A DNA stretch of 64,000 nucleotides from Flavobacteriales bacterium UBA5081 (GCA_002415785.1 DIAJ01000009.1:31820-95819), one strand, 5' to 3'. Shown: positions 1 through 8,480, counted from the first letter of the stretch. The notes: generated by a model from the letters alone, not told the origin. Program-made: numbers and translations.

Positions 1-67
1 AATGGCCATCCTTTTAGACAAAAAAATATTATTTAAATAGTTTTAGGTATCATTCCGGACATTCAGA

Positions 68-658
68 TTACACTTCCTTAAAGCCTGATTTTACAAACTT
101 TTTGAAAGAGCTTAAGCCTTCTTTTGTGCCTATACTTTTTAGCGTAGACCATAAGTTTTTTTGAGCTTTTTCTTCGTCAATTTCTTTTTGAATGTTTCGA
201 GCATCAATGGCTTCACCTTCAATTCCTCGATCGGACTGCCCAAAACGATTTTGGTCTAATTCATCGGCTTTTTTATAGCGACTTTGCGCTTTTTCTTTGT
301 AGCCCAATTGCTCTTCCAATAATCCTAAATTGTTGTGTGCAATGGCATCTTCCGGGTCGAGTTCAATGGCTTTTTGATAGTCAGCAATGGCTGCTTTCGT
401 TTGACCAAAATGACCTAAAATATAAGCTCTACTCGAATAGCGATAACTTTTTGAAGGTTGTAGTTCCAAGGCTTTATTCATATCAGCCAAAGCTTCATTT
501 TTCTTTTGCATGTGGAAATAAACAACTCCTCTTTCACTCCAGTAGTCCGCATTTTGAGGAAATTCCTTGAGCAGCTCGTTAAAAAGGTGGAGTGCTTCAT
601 CAAACTTTTCTGCTTTTAGTAGCTCAACTCCTTTGTTGTATTTTTTATCGTCTTTCAT
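68..658 (-). CDS. TPR-repeat protein
   Basis: A soluble protein of 196 residues made mainly of tetratricopeptide repeats (about residues 5-130). The repeats show the usual spacing, with hallmarks such as 'WSERGVVYFHMQKKNEALAD' and 'AIAHNNLGLLEEQLGYKEKA'. The C-terminal third is charged and helical. TPRs bind protein partners and nothing shows which. I start it at ATG 658 rather than at an in-frame TTG further upstream, because a Bacteroidota -7 box TAACTTTG lies at 671-678. That box leaves a leader of about 10 nt before this ATG and would exclude the longer start. No signal peptide is seen. Confidence 0.85.
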   Translation of the reverse strand: MKDDKKYNKGVELLKAEKFDEALHLFNELLKEFPQNADYWSERGVVYFHMQKKNEALADMNKALELQPSKSYRYSSRAYILGHFGQTKAAIADYQKAIELDPEDAIAHNNLGLLEEQLGYKEKAQSRYKKADELDQNRFGQSDRGIEGEAIDARNIQKEIDEEKAQKNLWSTLKSIGTKEGLSSFKKFVKSGFKEV

Positions 659-670
659 AGTTAATGAACA

Positions 671-678
671 CAAAGTTA
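671..678 (-). promoter_or_regulatory. Bacteroidota -7 promoter box for the TPR gene
   Basis: TAACTTTG on the minus strand fits the TAnnTTTG consensus. It ends 12 nt before the ATG at 658. No clear -33 TTG is seen. Confidence 0.5.
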
Positions 679-786
679 GCCTGATTGGTTTAAATAATCA
701 GAAATATCTTTAACTTAAGCATTTGAATATGATATTCTACAGAATTTCAGCAAGTTGTATTCTATAGCGTTTTGGAATAATGTCTT

Positions 787-896
787 TTAACATTAAGGCA
801 TTAAGGAGTTTAGTGCATTAAGCTCTTTTTTTAATACTTCTTCCTTTTTTAAAAACTTAATGAAGTCCTTAATATATCTTCACTTCTTAATGTTAA
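787..896. repeat. Inverted-repeat pair without a gene (CATTAAGG / CTTAATG motifs)
   Basis: The left arm at 787-830 contains ttaacattaaggcattaagg, and the right arm at 851-896 ends in cttcttaatgttaa. The reverse complement of the left arm starts and ends with the same cttaatg and cttaatgttaa blocks as the right arm. The arms are about 20 nt apart, so this looks like an empty version of the repeats that flank the next gene. Confidence 0.6.
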
Positions 897-1013
897 AGGT
901 TTAAGTATAGCAGAGTTATTTCTTACTGGTTTTAGATTGAGTACCATTTACTATTGGTTTGATTGTCAGTATTTTATCAGTTAATTAAGAATAAAATATT
1001 TCTTTTATTTTTG

Positions 1014-1050
1014 AAACATTAAGACATTAAGGAGTTTAGCTCGTTAAGAT
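1014..1050. repeat. Left inverted repeat flanking the GxxExxY gene
   Basis: The block runs aaacattaagacattaagg and then agtttagctcgttaag. It is nearly the same as 789-825 upstream and is inverted relative to 1504-1551 downstream of the gene. Confidence 0.6.
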
Positions 1051-1078
1051 TGTTCTAGACTTTTAAAATTTCATTATA

Positions 1079-1480
1079 ATGACTAAGAAAGAAGTAACAC
1101 AGCTATCTTATGAAATTACAGGATATGCAATTAAAGTACATAAAATGCTCGGTCCGGGTTTATTAGAAAGTGTGTATCAAAAATGTTTAATGTATGAGTT
1201 AATTCAGAATGGCTATTTTGTTCAGCAGCAGCTAAAGGTGCCTATAACATATAAGGATTTAGAGTTTGAAACAGAACTGCGTTTAGATCTCCTTATAAAT
1301 GATATAATTATTGTTGAATTAAAAACTGTAGAGCATTTACTTCCTGTTCATGAAGCACAGTTATTAACGTATATGAAGTTGCTCAAAAAGCCACAAGGTT
1401 TATTAATCAATTTTTTTACAGATAACATAACTAAGAGTTTGAAGCCAATGGTGAATGAGTATTTTGCTGATCTTGAATAG
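1079..1480 (+). CDS. GxxExxY family protein (PD-(D/E)XK nuclease-like fold)
   Basis: A 133-residue protein with the signature GPGLLESVY at residues 25-33, which gives the GxxExxY family (PF13366) its name. The family is thought to adopt a PD-(D/E)XK nuclease fold. Candidate residues here are E30, D70 in 'RLDLLI' and the E80-x-K82 pair in 'VELK', which together look like an intact catalytic set. The biological role of the family is not established. The gene stands alone, bracketed by inverted repeats at 1014-1050 and 1504-1551, and an empty copy of the same repeat pair lies just upstream. That layout suggests a small mobile or repeat-borne unit. ATG 1079 is the natural start. Confidence 0.88.
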   Translation: MTKKEVTQLSYEITGYAIKVHKMLGPGLLESVYQKCLMYELIQNGYFVQQQLKVPITYKDLEFETELRLDLLINDIIIVELKTVEHLLPVHEAQLLTYMKLLKKPQGLLINFFTDNITKSLKPMVNEYFADLE

Positions 1481-1503
1481 TATTAGTTTATACTTTAATA
1501 TTT

Positions 1504-1551
1504 ATTGCTTAATGAAGTTCTTAATTTGCCTTAACTTCTTAATGTTAAAAT
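1504..1551. repeat. Right inverted repeat flanking the GxxExxY gene
   Basis: The block begins attgcttaatgaagttctta and ends cttcttaatgtta. It matches the right arm of the empty pair (851-896) and is inverted relative to 1014-1050. Confidence 0.6.
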
Positions 1552-1646
1552 ATAAATTACAAGATTAGACTGTTATAGCAATAAAGTTTCAAGATTATTG
1601 AACTAATAGTCATTTAAATAATCAGAAATTTGATGAAAAGAATAAG

Positions 1647-2297
1647 ATGAAGAAATATAGTGCAACTGTTTTTGGAGCAACAGGTTTGGTGGGTAAGCAG
1701 TTGGTTGAGCAATTAGCAGAAAATGATGCTTATGATAAAGTGTTGGTTGCCAACCGTAGAGAAATTGACTATGAAAATGACAAAATCACTTCAATGGTGA
1801 TTGATTTTAATCGCTTGGAAGATTATTCTTCACTCTTTGAAGTAAATCATCTATTTATTTGCTTAGGAACTACCATAAAAAAAGCCGGCAGCAAGGAAAA
1901 CTTCAAAAAAGTGGACTTAGAACTACCAAAAAGAATTGCCAAGCTTTCAGCAAAACACCATGTCGATAAAGTATTGATGATTTCATCCGTAGGTGCAAAT
2001 GCAAAATCTTCTAATTTTTACACCAAAACAAAAGGGGAAGCAGAGGAGGTGCTGAAAGAGGTTTTAGGGGATAAAGCTTTTATTGTAAGACCATCTATGC
2101 TGTTAGGTGATCGTAAAGAGTTTAGGTTTGGCGAGGAAGTTGGCAAAGTAATCGTTAAAGCACTTTCTTTTCTAATTCCAAAAAAATATAAGGGGATTTA
2201 CGATTATGAAGTGGCAAGAGCGATGATTAAAATAGCACAAAGTCAAACAAATCAGCAAGTTTTTGAGTCAGATGAACTAAAGAAAATCATTAAATAA
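1647..2297 (+). CDS. NAD(P)-binding oxidoreductase, HTATIP2/atypical SDR type
   Basis: A 216-residue Rossmann-fold protein. The dinucleotide motif GATGLVG sits at the N-terminus ('VFGATGLVGKQLVEQL'), and 'MISSVGANAKSS' with the following Y-x-K ('FYTKTKGEAE') resembles the atypical SDR/NmrA-like group to which HTATIP2 belongs. 'FIVRPSMLLGDRKEFR' is the usual RP...L-G motif of that group. The substrate cannot be told. There is no signal peptide, so the protein is cytoplasmic. It lies 60 nt upstream of the type II NADH dehydrogenase gene, which has its own -7 box, so co-regulation is possible but not shown. Confidence 0.85.
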   Translation: MKKYSATVFGATGLVGKQLVEQLAENDAYDKVLVANRREIDYENDKITSMVIDFNRLEDYSSLFEVNHLFICLGTTIKKAGSKENFKKVDLELPKRIAKLSAKHHVDKVLMISSVGANAKSSNFYTKTKGEAEEVLKEVLGDKAFIVRPSMLLGDRKEFRFGEEVGKVIVKALSFLIPKKYKGIYDYEVARAMIKIAQSQTNQQVFESDELKKIIK

Positions 2298-2323
2298 GTG
2301 ATACATTTAGCTTTTTTTATAAA

Positions 2324-2331
2324 TACCTTTG
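2324..2331 (+). promoter_or_regulatory. -7 promoter box for ndh
   Basis: TACCTTTG fits TAnnTTTG and ends 26 nt before the ndh ATG at 2358. No good -33 TTG is seen at the right spacing. Confidence 0.5.
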
Positions 2332-2357
2332 GAACGAAATATTAGGCTTCAAAAGCG

Positions 2358-3638
2358 ATGAATATACCCGAAAGTAATGTCCCCAGAGTAGTGATTATAG
2401 GAGGAGGTTTTGCTGGCCTTCACTTGGCAAAAAAGTTAAAAGGCAAGCGCTTCCAAGTGGTAATGATAGATCGTAATAATTACCACACTTTTCAACCGTT
2501 ACTTTATCAGGTTGCTACAGCCGGCTTAGAGCCCGACTCAATAGCTTATCCACTGCGAAAAATATTTAAGTCACACGAAAACTTCTATTTCCGTATGGCA
2601 AAAGTAAGTAGAGTGGATACAGAGAGTAAGAATGTAATTACTGAAATAGGCGAAATAAGTTATGACTATCTGGTTTTGGCAACCGGAACCACGACTAACT
2701 TTTTTGGGATGAATGACATGGCAGAAAATGCCATGAGCATGAAGAGTATCTCAGAGGCATTAGATCTAAGGAGCTATATTCTTCAACACTTTGAAAAGGC
2801 ACTGCTGACTTCCTCTAAAGAAGAACAAGAAGCTTTGATGAGCATTGCCATAGTTGGAGGTGGGCCAACCGGAGTTGAGCTGGCAGGCGCATTTGCCGAG
2901 CTCAAAAAACACATTTTACCGGCAGATTATCCTGATTTAGATATCAGAAGGATGAATATTCACTTAATCGAGATGGCTGATGAGTTACTGCCCCCAATGT
3001 CAGCCAGAGCCTCTAAAAAAGCTTTTCAGTATCTGGAGGAATTAGGAGTAACCATTTGGCTCAAAAAAGCGGTGGAATCTTATGATGGAATGACAGTGAA
3101 GTTTAAAGAGGGAAAGGTTCTAAAAGCTAAAACGCTCATTTGGGCAGCAGGCGTTAAAGGCAATCTGGTTCAAGGGGTCTCTAAAGATGTCATTAAAAAA
3201 GGTAGGTATGAGGTAGACCGTCAGAATCGAATTGTTGGTTATGAAAATGTTTTTGCTATCGGCGATTTGTCATTAATGCAAACAGATGATTTCCCTGAAG
3301 GACTGCCTATGCTAGCTCCTGTTGCCACCCAACAAGGTGAGTTTTTAGCGAAGAATCTAGAGTTTATTGAAAATAATAAAGCGCTTAAAGATTTTAAATA
3401 CAACGATCGTGGAGTAATGGCTACAGTTGGCAGGAATCGTGCAGTTGTTGATTTAAATAACATTAAGTTTCAAGGACTATTTGCGTGGTACGTTTGGATG
3501 TTTGTTCACTTAATTTCATTAGTAGGGTTTAGAAACAAAATTGTTACCTTTTTTAATTGGTCATACAATTACTTAAATTTTGACCGAGGAATTCGATTGA
3601 TAATCCGAAAGTTTGAAAAGAAAAAACAAACAGTTTAA
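2358..3638 (+). CDS. ndh: Type II NADH dehydrogenase (NDH-2), FAD-dependent
   Basis: NDH-2 passes electrons from NADH to the quinone pool without pumping protons. The 426-residue protein has the FAD motif GGGFAGLHLAKKL near residue 15, a second Rossmann motif GGGPTGVELAGAF near residue 167 for NADH, and 'ENVFAIGDLS' for the flavin near residue 295. The C-terminal 60 residues are hydrophobic and aromatic ('WYVWMFVHLISLVGFRNK'), as expected for the membrane-anchoring helices of the family. Its stop codon overlaps by 4 nt the stop region of the convergent EEP gene. Length and motifs are typical, and I am confident of the family. Confidence 0.93.
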   Translation: MNIPESNVPRVVIIGGGFAGLHLAKKLKGKRFQVVMIDRNNYHTFQPLLYQVATAGLEPDSIAYPLRKIFKSHENFYFRMAKVSRVDTESKNVITEIGEISYDYLVLATGTTTNFFGMNDMAENAMSMKSISEALDLRSYILQHFEKALLTSSKEEQEALMSIAIVGGGPTGVELAGAFAELKKHILPADYPDLDIRRMNIHLIEMADELLPPMSARASKKAFQYLEELGVTIWLKKAVESYDGMTVKFKEGKVLKAKTLIWAAGVKGNLVQGVSKDVIKKGRYEVDRQNRIVGYENVFAIGDLSLMQTDDFPEGLPMLAPVATQQGEFLAKNLEFIENNKALKDFKYNDRGVMATVGRNRAVVDLNNIKFQGLFAWYVWMFVHLISLVGFRNKIVTFFNWSYNYLNFDRGIRLIIRKFEKKKQTV

Positions 3639-4741
3639 TCGGTTATTTCTAATTGAATAATAGCACTTATTGGATGGTGGTCAGATAGTTTTACATCATG
3701 AGTTGTGTAGTTCCTCGATTTGAAATTCTTGTTGTATAATATGTAATCAATTCGAAATGAAGGGAAATCGCCAATATAGGTTCTCCCTAAGCCACCTCCG
3801 CTTTCCAGAAATGCATCTTTGTTTTTACCTTTAATTGTCTGATAAACATAAGAGGAAGGCGTGTCATTAAAGTCGCCACAAAAAATAATTGGATAGGGTG
3901 ACTTTTCAATGTTTCTTTGAATACTATCTGCTTGGTTTGCTCTTTTTAGAAAGCCATTTTTTACTTTAGAAAGCATATTGATTTCCTGACTAAAGTCCTT
4001 AGAATAATCATTCTTGTTGACTTCTTGCATGGCTTTATAATCGTGTTTATCTAACTTAATAGAGGCTAGGTGAGCATTGTAAACCCTTATTGTATCTTCT
4101 CCTTTTTTAATGTCAGTATAAATGCAAACATTATCACTTTTTTCCTGAAAAGGAACCACTCCTTTATTTACAATCGGGTATTTGCTAAAAGTTATTACCC
4201 CCCAGTTATCGGTTTTCCGGAGTGTTAAAGTGTAATGAGCATGAAAGTTTTTTGCACTTAAAAACTGCACTAAAGTATCTAGTGTTTTAAAACTGTATTT
4301 TTTGTTGTTTTCTGTATGAAAAAACTCTTGTAAACAAAGCACATCCGGATCTTCCGCTTTAATAAAGTCAAAAATTTTATTTCGCGTAGTTTTTTCTTTT
4401 GACCACATGTATAAGTCAAAAACGCGGACGTTAAAACTCATTACTTTTAATTCACTTTCAGCTACTTCATTTTTGTCAATTTTAAGTTGAAGGTATGAGG
4501 GGATGGTTTGATAACCAAGTATTAAAACTAGCAATGATAATACAAACCGACTATTACCTAGAAACGCCCAAAATAATAGAAATTGTAAGTTGATGATTAG
4601 TAAGTAGGGGGTAGCTAAACCAAAAAAAGCTAATGGCCAAAACGTATTTGGACTGATGTAGGGTGAAAAATACGCAAGTATTAAAGCAATTGCTGCTAGC
4701 GCATTAAGTATAAAAACTATTTTACGAATTAGCTTTTTCAA
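3635..4741 (-). CDS. Membrane-anchored endonuclease/exonuclease/phosphatase (EEP) family protein
   Basis: A 368-residue protein. The N-terminal 85 residues contain two or three hydrophobic helices, and residues 95-365 form an EEP domain. The domain keeps its catalytic markers: 'SFNVRVFD' (Asn), 'CLQEFF' (Glu), 'GDFNDTP' (Asp/Asn) and 'SDHHPI' (Asp-His). EEP enzymes hydrolyse phosphodiesters in nucleic acids, sphingolipids or phosphoinositides, and the substrate is unknown here. The only start that keeps the membrane segment is TTG at 4741, since a TAA lies 15 nt upstream in frame and the next Met is after the helices. It follows ribBA by 27 nt on the same strand, so the two may share a transcript. 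Confidence 0.85.
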   Translation of the reverse strand: MKKLIRKIVFILNALAAIALILAYFSPYISPNTFWPLAFFGLATPYLLIINLQFLLFWAFLGNSRFVLSLLVLILGYQTIPSYLQLKIDKNEVAESELKVMSFNVRVFDLYMWSKEKTTRNKIFDFIKAEDPDVLCLQEFFHTENNKKYSFKTLDTLVQFLSAKNFHAHYTLTLRKTDNWGVITFSKYPIVNKGVVPFQEKSDNVCIYTDIKKGEDTIRVYNAHLASIKLDKHDYKAMQEVNKNDYSKDFSQEINMLSKVKNGFLKRANQADSIQRNIEKSPYPIIFCGDFNDTPSSYVYQTIKGKNKDAFLESGGGLGRTYIGDFPSFRIDYILYNKNFKSRNYTTHDVKLSDHHPISAIIQLEITD

Positions 4742-4768
4742 TGTGCAGCTAATTTAATAAATAATGAC

Positions 4769-5983
4769 CTAATCTTCTGTTTTTAAATTAAGCGCATGCC
4801 CCATTTTGTCCTTCTTAGTTTTAAGGTAAAGCTCATTGTGCTTGTTTGACTTAATTTCTAGTGGAATATTTTCGACAATCTCTAGACCATAGCCAATTAA
4901 GCCTGTTCTTTTTTTAGGGTTGTTCGTCATTAAGCGCATTTTGCTTACACCTAAGTCTCTTAGGATTTGTGCGCCTATTCCATAGTCGCGGTCATCCATG
5001 TTAAATCCAAGCTTTACGTTAGCCTCTACGGTATCATAACCTTCTTCTTGAAGCTTGTAGGCTTTTAATTTGTTTAATAAACCAATTCCTCTACCTTCTT
5101 GATTCATATATACAATAACGCCTTTCCCTTCTTTCTCAATGGTTTTCATTGCGGCATGAAGTTGAGGTCCACAATCGCATCTACAAGAACCAAAAATATC
5201 ACCCGTCATACAAGAGGAGTGAACACGAACAAGAACAGCTTCATCTTCTTTCCATTCACCTTTAGATAATGCTAAATGTTCCTGACCGGTTGTTTTTTGG
5301 GTATAGTGAATCAAATTAAAATCTCCGTATTCAGTGGGCAGTTGTACTTCAACTTCACGATTAATTAAAGTCTCATTTTTAATTCTATAAGCAATTAAGT
5401 CCTTTATTGTAACAAGCTTTAAATTAAATTTTTGAGCAATTTCTTTTAATTGAGGAAGACGAGCCATGGTTCCATCTTCATTCATAATTTCAACAATGGC
5501 TCCTGCTGGTTGAAAACCGGCTAATCTGGCAAAATCGATGGCAGCTTCTGTATGTCCTGCTCTTCTTAATACACCTCCTGCTTTAGCTCTTAACGGAAAA
5601 ATATGTCCGGGTTTACCCAACTCTTCTGCTTTTGTTTTTGGATCAACTAAAGCCAGTATTGTTTTAGCGCGGTCGCTTGCTGAAATTCCGGTTGTTGTTC
5701 CATGTCCGATTAGGTCGATTGAAACAGTAAAGGGAGTTTCGTAGGCTGCTGTATTTTGCTGCACCATTAAATCTAATCCGAGTTCATCACATCGATCTTC
5801 AACAAGGGGAGCACATATTAAGCCTCTTCCGTGAGTAGCCATAAAATTAACTACTTCGGGAGTAACCTTTTCTGCAGCAACAATAAAGTCACCTTCGTTC
5901 TCTCTGTCTTCATCATCTACTACAATAATGATTTCACCTTGCTTAATCGCCTCAATGGCTTCTTCAATAGTATTTAAACTCAT
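4769..5983 (-). CDS. ribBA: Bifunctional DHBP synthase / GTP cyclohydrolase II
   Basis: This protein supplies both early precursors of riboflavin. The N-terminal half (about 1-200) is 3,4-dihydroxy-2-butanone-4-phosphate synthase, with 'DDEDRENEGDFIVAAE' and 'THGRGLICAP'. The C-terminal half (about 205-404) is GTP cyclohydrolase II, with the zinc-binding pattern C-x2-GDIFGS-CRCDC and 'QEGRGIGLLNKLKAY'. At 404 residues it is full length, and both active sites look intact. The start is ATG 5983, with a -7 box at 6001-6008. No other rib genes are nearby. The 114-nt gap to the divergent ruvX gene has no room for an FMN riboswitch. Confidence 0.96.
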   Translation of the reverse strand: MSLNTIEEAIEAIKQGEIIIVVDDEDRENEGDFIVAAEKVTPEVVNFMATHGRGLICAPLVEDRCDELGLDLMVQQNTAAYETPFTVSIDLIGHGTTTGISASDRAKTILALVDPKTKAEELGKPGHIFPLRAKAGGVLRRAGHTEAAIDFARLAGFQPAGAIVEIMNEDGTMARLPQLKEIAQKFNLKLVTIKDLIAYRIKNETLINREVEVQLPTEYGDFNLIHYTQKTTGQEHLALSKGEWKEDEAVLVRVHSSCMTGDIFGSCRCDCGPQLHAAMKTIEKEGKGVIVYMNQEGRGIGLLNKLKAYKLQEEGYDTVEANVKLGFNMDDRDYGIGAQILRDLGVSKMRLMTNNPKKRTGLIGYGLEIVENIPLEIKSNKHNELYLKTKKDKMGHALNLKTED

Positions 5984-6000
5984 AGATTCAAATTATGCCG

Positions 6001-6008
6001 CAAAATTA
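6001..6008 (-). promoter_or_regulatory. -7 promoter box for ribBA
   Basis: TAATTTTG on the minus strand matches TAnnTTTG and ends 17 nt before the ribBA ATG. It gives a short leader without riboswitch structure. Confidence 0.5.
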
Positions 6009-6072
6009 GTCAAAATTAAAGCCCTAATCGGAAAGCATAACAGACTTTATACTGAATAGTTTTTACTTTAGC

Positions 6073-6080
6073 TACATTTG
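6073..6080 (+). promoter_or_regulatory. -7 promoter box for ruvX
   Basis: TACATTTG matches TAnnTTTG, 17 nt upstream of the ruvX ATG at 6098 and divergent from the ribBA box. Confidence 0.5.
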
Positions 6081-6097
6081 CTTTTTAAATTGAATTG

Positions 6098-6511
6098 ATG
6101 TCAAAAATTGTTGCCATAGATTTTGGAGGAAAGCGTTGTGGAATAGCAGAAACCGACTCCCTCCAAATTATTGCCAGTGGGTTAACTACTGTAGAAACCA
6201 AAAATCTTCAAGATTTTATGATAGAATACCTTCAGAAGGAGGATGTTGAATGTATGGTTGTAGGGGAGCCAAGACGTTTAAACGATGAAATGTCGGCTAT
6301 TGAAAAAAGTATTGAGCCATTCATTAATTTCATTAAAAAGCGTTTTCCTAAACTAAAAATAGAACGAGAAGATGAACGCTTTACTTCTAAAATGGCTATG
6401 GAGAGCATGATAGCAGGTGGTGTAAAAAAAATGAAGAGAAGAGATAAAGCTCTCGTTGATAAGGTAAGTGCTACTTTAATATTACAGTCTTATATGGAGC
6501 GAATGGGCTAG
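6098..6511 (+). CDS. ruvX: Holliday junction resolvase-like RuvX/YqgF
   Basis: A 137-residue RNase H-like protein. In Bacteria the YqgF/RuvX family has been linked to 16S rRNA 5' processing and to Holliday junction resolution. The N-terminus has the family motif 'AIDFGGKRCGIAETD' with its acidic residue, followed by 'VVGEPRRLND' and 'EREDERFTSKMA', the second acidic cluster. The late 'DKVSATLILQSYM' is also typical. The start is ATG 6098, since the TTG one codon earlier is less likely. Length is normal for the family. The next gene starts 58 nt downstream. Confidence 0.93.
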   Translation: MSKIVAIDFGGKRCGIAETDSLQIIASGLTTVETKNLQDFMIEYLQKEDVECMVVGEPRRLNDEMSAIEKSIEPFINFIKKRFPKLKIEREDERFTSKMAMESMIAGGVKKMKRRDKALVDKVSATLILQSYMERMG

Positions 6512-6569
6512 TGGTTTTGCTCATAAAGATTTTTTGTCTAAATTTAGGAGGCACTTAATCAACCAAATT

Positions 6570-7154
6570 ATGAGTTCACAAAAGGATGAAAAAGACTTTA
6601 ATCGATTGCTTGAAAAAGCCGAAGCTCACCAAAAGGCATTAAATTCTGTTTATAAATCTACGGTTCAATTAGTGAATGAAATTAAAAATCGTTCGCATAA
6701 ATATATGCACCAGGTTTCTGACGTTGAAGATGGTTTGGTTGAAAATGTTAAACAAAGCGATGAAAGTATTGAAGAGAACATTAAAATACTCGCACTAAAC
6801 ATAGATAAGTTTAACCAAACAATTGGTGATTATGTGAGTGAATTTAGCGAAGAGCTTTGTCAAATGATTGAAGCTTTAAATCAAGCGATGGATTTGCATT
6901 TAAAGGGAAAAGGGAGTTTAACTAAATTATTGAGAGTTAGAAGAACGCTTCTTTATTTAGATTTATTGATTAGAAAGTTTAAAAATAAGATTGTCAGTTT
7001 ACAATTAATGAATAATGCACTTTTTTCTTTTTCCATGGAAATGAAGAATATACAAGATGCTTATAAAAGTAATTTAATTACCATTAATACTGAAATGACA
7101 GCAGCTTTAGAGCATTGCGATGGAATCATTCAGCGTATAGAAAAGTTGTCATAA
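6570..7154 (+). CDS. Putative coiled-coil protein of unknown function
   Basis: I do not recognise a family. The 194-residue product is almost wholly helical and charged, with long heptad-like stretches (for example residues 15-100, 'EKAEAHQKALNSVYKSTVQL') and no signal peptide, membrane segment or catalytic motif. ATG 6570 is preferred over an in-frame TTG at 6534. The TTG lies next to a TAAATTTA sequence (6539-6546) that resembles a -7 box, which would place it at or before the transcript start. The gene sits between ruvX and a DUF805 gene on the same strand. A role in envelope or cytoskeletal scaffolding would be guesswork. Confidence 0.7.
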   Translation: MSSQKDEKDFNRLLEKAEAHQKALNSVYKSTVQLVNEIKNRSHKYMHQVSDVEDGLVENVKQSDESIEENIKILALNIDKFNQTIGDYVSEFSEELCQMIEALNQAMDLHLKGKGSLTKLLRVRRTLLYLDLLIRKFKNKIVSLQLMNNALFSFSMEMKNIQDAYKSNLITINTEMTAALEHCDGIIQRIEKLS

Positions 7155-7253
7155 CTTATTGGTATTGTATTTATAATCTTTTTTTGTATGTTTGGTTCAT
7201 ATTTGCGGAACCGAAAAGCATATAGAGTAGGACTAACCTAATTTTTATTCAAG

Positions 7254-7619
7254 ATGAATTGGTACATTAAAGTATTAAAAAATTTTACGGATTTTCAAGG
7301 AAGAGCAAGGAGAAAAGAGTACTGGGTGTTTGTCTTTGTAAATATTGTAATATCAATAATTTTAGGAACTATTGATATGCTTCTGGGCTTTGATATGGAA
7401 ACCGGATATGGAGTTTTATCGGGCTTGTATTCTTTATTTATTATCATTCCAAGTTTAGCAGTTGCTGTTCGGCGATTGCATGATACCGGTCGTAGCGGCT
7501 GGTGGCTTTTAATTGGATTTGTACCTATTTTAGGTTGGATTGTTTTGATTATCTTTTTTGTATTAGACAGCCTAAAGGGCGCTAATAAATGGGGAGAAAA
7601 TCCAAAAGGTGCTTATTAA
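7254..7619 (+). CDS. DUF805 family inner-membrane protein
   Basis: A 121-residue membrane protein with about three to four hydrophobic segments ('YWVFVFVNIVISIILG', 'YSLFIIIPSLAVAV', 'WLLIGFVPILGWIVLIIFF'). It has the DUF805 hallmark 'AVRRLHDTGRSGWWLL' around residues 73-88, with the N-terminal 'FTDFQGRARRKEYWVF' that starts most members. The family is widespread and without a proven function. The gene is alone on its transcript as far as I can see, 99 nt after the coiled-coil gene and convergent with the lipoprotein gene at 7771. Confidence 0.9.
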   Translation: MNWYIKVLKNFTDFQGRARRKEYWVFVFVNIVISIILGTIDMLLGFDMETGYGVLSGLYSLFIIIPSLAVAVRRLHDTGRSGWWLLIGFVPILGWIVLIIFFVLDSLKGANKWGENPKGAY

Positions 7620-7730
7620 TAGCACAAATAATCTCTTCAATTTAATTCTTTCTATTTTAAGTTTGTCAGCATCTACAGTTGAAAAGTAAATATAATGTTG
7701 TTCAACTAAAATAAATATTACGAGAAAATG

Positions 7731-7763
7731 GGTGGAGGTTTTGTAAACTTAGCAACCTCCACC
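7731..7763 (-). terminator. Hairpin at the end of the lipoprotein gene
   Basis: A perfect 10-bp stem GGTGGAGGTT / AACCTCCACC with a 13-nt loop, 8 nt past the stop of the minus-strand lipoprotein gene. The T-run after it is weak. Confidence 0.5.
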
Positions 7764-7770
7764 TTAAAAA

Positions 7771-8316
7771 TCAGTACTTCATTCTAAAACGACCTTCAGT
7801 AACATTTTTATTTTTGGATGAAGAGCTAGTATTAGCTTCAAAATAAAAAGTTCCTTCCACAATCTTGTTTTCATCTTTTGAGATTGTAATAGTACCATTA
7901 CCAGGATATGCTCCGCCAGAATACCATGTGGTGTCACCTAGAGTATATTGACCGGATGCTTCAGTAGAAAAGCCTTGAGAAATAACATAGTCGCCAACTC
8001 CGCTGTAATTATTTGACGCATTACCCGCAGAGATAAAGAACTCACCGGCTTTTGCGTCATTCGGGTCTTTTTTAGCTCTTAAGTATAAACCATTACTGTG
8101 AATGTAAGCTTCAGTTTTGAAGTCAGAGGGTGTTGTGCACTCGCAACTAGTCATATTAGCTTTAAAAAGTTGCCCATTTACTTTTGCTTCAAAGTAATAG
8201 TTCGTATCCATTGAACTTGCAGTCGGAGTAGTGATTGGTGTTGACTCTTCATCTTCTTTCTTCGTGCAACTGAAAACAAGAAGTAGAAGCGCCATTTTAA
8301 TGATTTTTAGCTTCAT
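7771..8316 (-). CDS. Putative lipoprotein of unknown function
   Basis: A 181-residue protein with a lipoprotein signal: short positive N-terminus, hydrophobic core and the lipobox LVFSC, Cys about residue 17, followed by a charged and Ser/Thr-rich linker. The mature part (about 40-181) reads as beta-strands with 'FEAKVNGQLFKA', a close CEC pair, and a final 'VTEGRFRMKY'. It resembles the small Bacteroidota lipoproteins grouped in DUF6252, but I cannot verify this. It is probably tethered to the outer membrane. No functional partner is visible in the neighbourhood. Confidence 0.75.
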   Translation of the reverse strand: MKLKIIKMALLLLVFSCTKKEDEESTPITTPTASSMDTNYYFEAKVNGQLFKANMTSCECTTPSDFKTEAYIHSNGLYLRAKKDPNDAKAGEFFISAGNASNNYSGVGDYVISQGFSTEASGQYTLGDTTWYSGGAYPGNGTITISKDENKIVEGTFYFEANTSSSSKNKNVTEGRFRMKY

Positions 8317-8430
8317 ATAGTTTTATTTTTATTTACAATGTAAAACTATAGCTACTTTTAGTTTATTAAAATAAGGTATACACCGTATTTTATACATTTT
8401 ATCAAAAAAGGATGAGGATTTATTATAAAC

Positions 8431-8458
8431 AAAAAAAGCGCCAATCGGCGCTTTTTTT
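8431..8458 (-). terminator. Rho-independent terminator, likely bidirectional
   Basis: Stem AAAAAAAGCGCC / GGCGCTTTTTTT around an AATC loop, 23 nt past the stop of the minus-strand cyclophilin gene, with T-runs in both directions. Confidence 0.85.
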
Positions 8459-8480
8459 ACTCTTACTTATTTTATGACTT

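Larger units (their letters stand above)
659..1078. other. Intergenic stretch with a gene-less inverted-repeat pair
   Basis: About 420 bases without a convincing gene. It holds the TPR gene promoter (671-678), a complete inverted-repeat pair (787-896) and the left arm of a second pair (1014-1050) that brackets the next gene. The rest is AT-rich with no other structure seen. Confidence 0.6.

Noticed and set aside
5984..6097. FMN riboswitch upstream of ribBA
   Set aside because: Only 114 nt separate ribBA from divergent ruvX, and promoter boxes of both genes fill the space. No conserved FMN aptamer segments are visible.
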